Below, piece after piece: positions 13,751-16,817 of a stretch of DNA of 16,817 nt. A model generated the notes under the pieces. It made no database searches, was not told where the DNA came from, and saw nothing but the letters and a program-made list of their open reading frames with translations. Positions within the stretch are counted from its first letter, which is position 1, and each line of letters begins with the position of its first letter. This stretch comes from JBAWAP01 sp049589355. GTDB taxonomy: Bacteria > Chloroflexota > Anaerolineae > VGOG01. The stretch spans positions 1 to 16,817 of the forward strand of contig JBAWAP010000246.1 of assembly GCA_049589355.1 (NCBI GenBank). Direction: 5' to 3'. Both the position numbers and the translations under genes were made by a program.

Positions 13751-13823
13751 TACCCCCGGGGCGACTCGAACGCCCGCACACGGCTTCGGAGGCCGCCGCT
13801 CTATCCGCCTGAGCTACGGGGGC
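13751..13823 (-). tRNA. tRNA-Arg(CCG)
   Basis: The 73-nt cloverleaf is complete. The acceptor GCCCCCG pairs with CGGGGGT (G1-T72 wobble), the D-arm is GCTC..GAGC, the anticodon loop CTCCGAA has anticodon CCG reading CGG, and the T-arm is GGGCG-TTCGAGT-CGCCC. The discriminator is A, and no CCA is encoded, unlike the two tRNA-Ser genes. Confidence 0.95.
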
Positions 13824-13850
13824 ATTAGAGGTAAACTGTACGGCAGGATT

Positions 13851-13879
13851 ATTATACCGTGATTGTCGCAGTTGCGCAA
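13851..13879 (-). promoter_or_regulatory. Promoter of tRNA-Arg(CCG)
   Basis: On the - strand TTGCGC (13879-13874), 17-bp spacer, consensus TATAAT (13856-13851). Confidence 0.8.
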
Positions 13880-14244
13880 ATCGCAAAGGAGTGATGATGA
13901 AGGCGGGACGGCTAATGGTGCGAAGCCCCTCGACGCTTGCTCTGCCGGGGTGTGACTAAGCCGGCTTGGACGACCTGACAAGACACAGCACAAAAGCCCC
14001 ACCTGCGTCAAACACAGCAGTTTGTCGTGAAGGTTCTGGCGCAAGGCGTGAAATCGTGGTATACTTGAGGCGCAGTTGAATGAGGAGGACGCGGTCGAAG
14101 CCTCAGTCGAACGGGTGAGAGCACGAAGCATTTTGGAGCCAATTGAGCTTTGCTTTTTCCCGGACGATGGGACATAATAAGCATGAGAACACAAAGCGGT
14201 TGGTGCCGATATTGTGGATCAAAGCACGGTGAGGAGGGAGTGAC
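13880..14244. other. Spacer with two candidate + strand promoters and a repeated 18-mer
   Basis: No convincing gene is seen. It holds CCACCTGCGTCAAACACA (13999-14016), which recurs exactly at 16368-16385; an extended -10 TGGTATACT (14057-14065) with a poor -35; and TTGCTT-17-CATAAT (14150-14155, 14173-14178). A 35-codon ORF (14183-14290) with WCRYCGSKH overlaps the next gene but lacks an RBS. Confidence 0.5.
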
Positions 14245-14598
14245 ATGGCTGTTCCGGAGGTACAATTCAAAGAACTGGTCAAGCGGGTAGAGCACCTGGA
14301 GAGAGGGCTCCAGCGGCTGGAGGCTGCGCTGGAGCGACAAGTAGCCCCTGAGCCCGAGGCCTCGCTGGAGGAACTGAGCGAGAGGGAGCGAGGGTTAGCT
14401 GCGCTGCGCCGGTCTGGATTGCTGGTGGACCCATCGCCCTACACCCGTGCCCTGGCCGAGGAATGGCGCAAACGCCCCAAGGAGGAGCGGGAGCGAATTC
14501 AGGCTGAACTAAGGGCATTGCATCTGGATCCACCTCTTTCAGAGATCATCATCCAGAACCGACGACACACCGTACCCCATCGTGCGGCGGAAGGATGA
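14245..14598 (+). CDS. Small coiled-coil protein, antitoxin-like
   Basis: The protein has 117 residues, with a strong RBS (GAGGAGGGAG, 14231-14240) 4 nt before ATG. Residues 8-35 (FKELVKRVEHLERGLQRLEA) form a clear coiled coil. The middle (SERERGLAALRRSGLLVDPSPYTRALAEEW, 45-74) and the charged helix RKRPKEERERIQAELRAL resemble small antitoxins of Chloroflexota-type genomes. No toxin follows directly. The last residues may be altered by a frame change, since the adjacent frame carries a protein-like stretch just after. No named family recognised. Confidence 0.7.
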   Translation: MAVPEVQFKELVKRVEHLERGLQRLEAALERQVAPEPEASLEELSERERGLAALRRSGLLVDPSPYTRALAEEWRKRPKEERERIQAELRALHLDPPLSEIIIQNRRHTVPHRAAEG

Positions 14599-14665
14599 GG
14601 GGCGATGGGGGGAGTATCGGACGAAGAGGTTGGTGTTGGAGGCGTTTGGATCGCTGAAGCGCTGA
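14540..14665 (+). pseudogene. Protein-like remnant in the frame after the coiled-coil gene
   Basis: The +1 frame relative to the preceding gene reads DDTPYPIVRRKDEGRWGEY then RTKRLVLEAFGSLKR before a stop at 14663. It has no start codon or RBS of its own. Its DNA core CCATCGTGCGGC-n-GAAGGATGAGG (14578-14600) recurs at 14732-14756. It could be a decayed second gene or the true frameshifted end of the coiled-coil gene. Confidence 0.35.
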
Positions 14666-14802
14666 GGAACGCTGAGGGCGCTGAAAGGTGTCTTCAGTGT
14701 GAGTTAGTGCCAATCAGTGGGCTCAGTGATTCCATCGTGCGGCAGAAGGATGAGGAGTAATGGAACAAGCCAGGGGAAGCCGTTGATGTTGGGGGCATAG
14801 GG

Positions 14803-14813
14803 CATAATGGAGG
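14803..14813 (+). promoter_or_regulatory. -10 box and RBS of the Fic gene, nearly superimposed
   Basis: CATAAT (14803-14808) is followed at once by GGAGG (14809-14813), 6 nt before ATG 14820. The -35 is poor (TTGATG at 14783-14788, 14-bp spacer). If this is the promoter, the leader is only a few nt long. Confidence 0.4.
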
Positions 14814-14819
14814 CGATAG

Positions 14820-15863
14820 ATGTGGTCATTTCGGAATAACCGTCTGCTTGAGCCGATTGACGTTACCGTTGCTAACCTGATGGCCGCGCTGGGCCGCTAC
14901 CAGGGCCGGCAGGAGCTCTATCAGCACCAGGCCCCCCAAGTATTGGAAACACTGCGTCAGATCGCCATCGTCGAATCTACCGAGGCATCCAACCGCATCG
15001 AGGGCATCATCGTCCCTCCGGACCGCCTCAAGGCACTGATGGCCCAGGCCGTTCCCCAGACTCGCTCCGAGAGCGAGATCGCTGGCTACCGCGACGTGTT
15101 GGCGCGTATCCACACGGGTCAGGTGAGCCTGCCACTTACGCCCGATGCCATCCGCGCCCTGCACGCCGACCTGTATGCCTACCTGCCCGGTGAGGGGGGG
15201 ATGTGGAAACAGCGCGACAACGTCATCCGTCAGGTGCTTCCCAACGGGCGCGAGGTGGTACGCTTCGTCCCCCTATCGGCCAATGAAACCCCCGCTGCAA
15301 TGGAGGAAGTGTGCCATCACCTGGCGATGGTCTGGGAGAATCAGCAGGTAGACCGACTATTGGTCATCAATGCCTTCATCCTGGATTTTCTGTGCATCCA
15401 TCCTTTCTCCGATGGCAACGGCCGCCTGGCTCGACTGCTCATGTTGCTCCTGCTCTACGCGGCTGGCTATGAAGTGGGGCGTTACATCAGCCTGGAGCGC
15501 ATCATCGAGCAGACCAAAGAGACCTACTACGAGGCATTGCGGCAGTCTGGTGAGCGTTGGGATGTGGGGCAGCACGATTTGACCCCCTGGCATCAATATA
15601 GCCTGAGTGTGCTGATCTACGCTTATCGCGAGTTTGAGGAGCGGGTAGGCGAATTGGTTGCAGCGCCAGGGGCCAAGAGTAAGGCGGTGCAGCTGGCCAT
15701 CGAGGCCTTCCGCCCGGGCCAGATCTTTGCCATCGCCGACCTGGAGCGCGCCTGTCCGACCACAAGCCGGGCAACCATCCGGCGCGTGTTGGGGGAACTG
15801 CGCGAGCAGGGGCAGGTCGAATGTCTGGGAACGGGACGGTCGGCGCAGTGGCGGAGGCTGTAA
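14820..15863 (+). CDS. Fic-domain AMP-transferase with N-terminal inhibitory motif and C-terminal winged helix
   Basis: The protein has 347 residues. The Fic core motif HPFSDGNGRLAR (194-205) is complete, with catalytic H194 and the anion-binding DGNGR. The N-terminal segment STEASNRIEGI contains the (S/T)xxxE(G/N) inhibitory motif SNRIEG (57-62); E61 would block ATP in the resting state, so this is a class II Fic protein carrying its own antitoxin. The C-terminus (about 288-345, KSKAVQLAIEAF...TTSRATIRRVLGELREQGQVE) is a winged helix. Such proteins transfer AMP to target proteins; the target is unknown. It is tightly followed by the KTSC gene, with an operator-like array at the junction. It could bind that array by its own winged helix; this is inference. 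Confidence 0.93.
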   Translation: MWSFRNNRLLEPIDVTVANLMAALGRYQGRQELYQHQAPQVLETLRQIAIVESTEASNRIEGIIVPPDRLKALMAQAVPQTRSESEIAGYRDVLARIHTGQVSLPLTPDAIRALHADLYAYLPGEGGMWKQRDNVIRQVLPNGREVVRFVPLSANETPAAMEEVCHHLAMVWENQQVDRLLVINAFILDFLCIHPFSDGNGRLARLLMLLLLYAAGYEVGRYISLERIIEQTKETYYEALRQSGERWDVGQHDLTPWHQYSLSVLIYAYREFEERVGELVAAPGAKSKAVQLAIEAFRPGQIFAIADLERACPTTSRATIRRVLGELREQGQVECLGTGRSAQWRRL

Positions 15864-15917
15864 ACGTGCTCATGAGCGCGTTAAACGTACTCATTCGGCA
15901 TCCAAATGAGCATGTTT
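15862..15917. promoter_or_regulatory. Four half-site array between fic and the KTSC gene
   Basis: Four copies of the half-site AAACryrCTCAT alternate in orientation: AAACGTGCTCAT (15862-15873, +), TAACGCGCTCAT (15872-15883, -), AAACGTACTCAT (15883-15894, +) and AAACATGCTCAT (15906-15917, -). The first pair forms a 20-bp near-perfect palindrome, AACGTGCTCATGAGCGCGTT (15863-15882). It overlaps the fic stop codon and the start of the next gene. The regularity indicates a protein-binding operator or an RNA hairpin. Confidence 0.65.
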
Positions 15918-16156
15918 ATGGGCATGACGAGGTGAACGATGCCGACTCGAGCATGATCAGCGCCTTTGGCTACGACGAGGCGGAGGGCATTCTGGAGGTG
16001 GCCTTCCATCGAACTGGTGTCTACCGCTATTACGACGTGCCCTTGCACGTCTTCGAGGGCCTGCGCGATGCAGAGTCCAAAGGGAGCTACATGCGCAACT
16101 ACATCATTGACATGTACCCCTGGGAGAAGAAGCGGGGTCGGTCGCGGGGGCGATGA
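15866..16156 (+). CDS. KTSC-domain small protein
   Basis: The protein has about 96 residues. The body matches the KTSC domain pattern: SSMISAFGYDEAEGILEVAF, GVYRYYDVP, VFEGLRDAESKGSYM and NYIIDMYPWE. This small beta-rich domain is found alone or attached to other proteins; its function is not established. I take GTG 15866 as the start because GGAGG (15853-15857) lies 8 nt upstream; ATG 15872 is the alternative, and the frame stays open to ATG 15821 inside fic. The gene begins 2 nt after the fic stop codon, so the two form an operon. The C-terminus is basic (KKRGRSRGR). Confidence 0.8.
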   Translation: MLMSALNVLIRHPNEHVYGHDEVNDADSSMISAFGYDEAEGILEVAFHRTGVYRYYDVPLHVFEGLRDAESKGSYMRNYIIDMYPWEKKRGRSRGR

Positions 16157-16175
16157 GTCCTGGGCATCCGCTTCC

Positions 16176-16361
16176 ATGTTGAACAAGAATATGGCGTCAC
16201 CTCGGAACATTTCATTTCCGACCTACTTCAACCAGGTCAAAGCGATAGTTGATCCATACGCGGCTACCCGCTTTGTGCTGGATGCGAATGTGGGCTTCGA
16301 GATGCGCCCTGGGGGGAGTGGGTGTAGAGAATGGTCTGAGGCCAACGTTATGCAGAAGTAG
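16176..16361 (+). pseudogene. Short ORF, probably the start of a decayed gene
   Basis: The ORF has 61 codons, starting MLNKNMASPRNISFPTYFNQ, with VDPYAATRFVLDANVGFEMRP. It has the look of the N-terminal half of a small toxin-like protein, and its end (GGSGCREWSEANVMQK) looks like noise after a frame change. No good RBS precedes the ATG. A relation to DUF6516-type proteins is a weak guess. A terminator follows directly. Confidence 0.35.
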
Positions 16362-16363
16362 TG

Positions 16364-16398
16364 AAAGCCACCTGCGTCAAACACACGGTGGCTTTTCT
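16364..16398 (+). terminator. Intrinsic terminator
   Basis: A perfect 9-bp stem AAAGCCACC (16364-16372) / GGTGGCTTT (16387-16395), 14-nt loop, then TTCT. The left arm and loop include the 18-mer also found at 13999-14016, where the right arm is missing. Confidence 0.85.
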
Positions 16399-16402
16399 GG
16401 TG

Positions 16403-16431
16403 TTGTCAAACGAGGGGAAACATGGTATACT
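16403..16431 (+). promoter_or_regulatory. Strong promoter of the right-edge gene
   Basis: TTGTCA (16403-16408), 17-bp spacer, TATACT (16426-16431) with the TGG extension. It lies just past the terminator and 48 nt before the ATG. Confidence 0.85.
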
Positions 16432-16478
16432 ATGCTCAGCAGCCAAAGGGGGTTACAGAGTTACGGAGGAGGAAGCCT

Positions 16479-16817
16479 ATGTTGCAACAATTGACCATTA
16501 CAACCACCGACAAAATAACGCTCAAGCCGCTGGTGGAATCAGCCATTGAGAATGAGAAAAGAATGCTCGCTCTTGGCATAGAGCGCACCCGGAAACGATT
16601 AGCCGAGTTCAAGCAGAAATTTGGCATGTCTTCGGCAGAATTCGAGCGCCGCCTCAACGCACTCGAACTGATAGAGACGGTTGAATTCACAGACTCAGTA
16701 GATGGAAAATTATTAGCAGAGGCGGCCCCCACGCCGCCGATTCGCGGGCACGGGAGCCCAATGGCACTAACTCTTTCAGGCTGTACAGGGATGACGGATT
16801 CTGAGAATCCATTCGGG
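16479..16817 (+). CDS. Small helical protein, open at the right edge
   Basis: The frame has 113 codons and no stop before the window ends. The RBS GGAGGAGG lies about 6 nt before ATG. The N-terminal 85 residues look like one protein: LTITTTDKITLKPLVESAIE, then a charged helix NEKRMLALGIERTRKRLAEF, then KFGMSSAEFERRLNALELIE and EFTDSVDGKLLAE, a pattern I associate with small antitoxin-like proteins. After about residue 85 the sequence changes to AAPTPPIRGHGSPMALTLSG and no longer looks like the same protein, so the gene may be interrupted by another sequence near 16730-16760. The function is unknown. Confidence 0.6.
   Translation, partial: MLQQLTITTTDKITLKPLVESAIENEKRMLALGIERTRKRLAEFKQKFGMSSAEFERRLNALELIETVEFTDSVDGKLLAEAAPTPPIRGHGSPMALTLSGCTGMTDSENPFG

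Noticed and set aside
14183..14290. 35-residue ORF with WCRYCGSKH overlapping the coiled-coil gene
   Set aside because: It has no RBS, overlaps a gene with a very strong RBS, and a CxxC in a short frame can arise by chance.
15821..15865. KTSC gene starting at ATG 15821 inside fic
   Set aside because: There is no RBS there, and the extra residues are a shadow of the fic end; GGAGG at 15853-15857 fits GTG 15866 or ATG 15872.

Overview
The window reads as the chromosome of a bacterium with moderately high GC, most likely a Chloroflexota member of the Anaerolineae type. This rests on overall impression of the proteins and on a large (Alu-containing) SRP RNA, so the phylum is an inference. It mixes conserved housekeeping genes with a repeat-rich, toxin-antitoxin-rich right third.

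Layout. (1) 1-1480, + strand: the 3' part of a NarL-type sensor histidine kinase, overlapped by its LuxR/NarL-type response regulator and closed by a strong intrinsic terminator. (2) 1553-2122: an orphan receiver domain joined to a C-terminal zinc ribbon instead of a DNA-binding domain. (3) 2123-4015: glutamate dehydrogenase gdhA. Its leader holds a 107-bp inverted-repeat element, a second dispersed palindrome and a terminator-like hairpin just before the RBS. A third palindrome element and a terminator follow the gene. (4) 4016-5257: an RlmD/TrmA-type uracil-5 methyltransferase behind a promoter so close that the mRNA should be leaderless. (5) 5258-5573: a convergent spacer with strong RNA-like folding and a bidirectional terminator. 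(6) 5574-8319, - strand: rsmA/ksgA and a YabE-like protein (DUF348 x4, G5, 3D), the conserved Rpf/YabE-KsgA neighbourhood, separated by about 235 bp of repeats. (7) 8440-9731, - strand: the SRP RNA, tRNA-Ser(GGA) and tRNA-Ser(CGA), with a decayed HTH/LAGLIDADG gene on the opposite strand between the tRNAs. (8) 9832-12357: a class A penicillin-binding protein. (9) 12389-13823: a 1.4-kb segment bounded by a degenerate and an intact tRNA-Arg(CCG) in direct orientation, containing a three-gene operon that ends in a PemK/MazF toxin. (10) 14245-16817: a coiled-coil small protein, a Fic protein with an inhibitory motif, a KTSC-domain protein behind an operator-like array, a gene remnant, and a small gene that runs off the right edge.

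How the genes relate. The kinase and regulator form one two-component system. The YabE-like protein and the PBP both act on the cell wall. RsmA and the RlmD-like enzyme modify rRNA. The right third looks like accumulated stress or toxin-type modules and their debris. The most striking signal is dispersed repeats inserted in frame inside essential-type genes: a 115-bp heptad inverted repeat in the PBP and a PERSRRVEG-encoding repeat in RsmA. The other notable signals are the half-site array between fic and the KTSC gene, several consensus promoters placed directly on start codons, and the receiver-zinc-ribbon architecture. No CRISPR array, integrase or intact transposase gene was seen.
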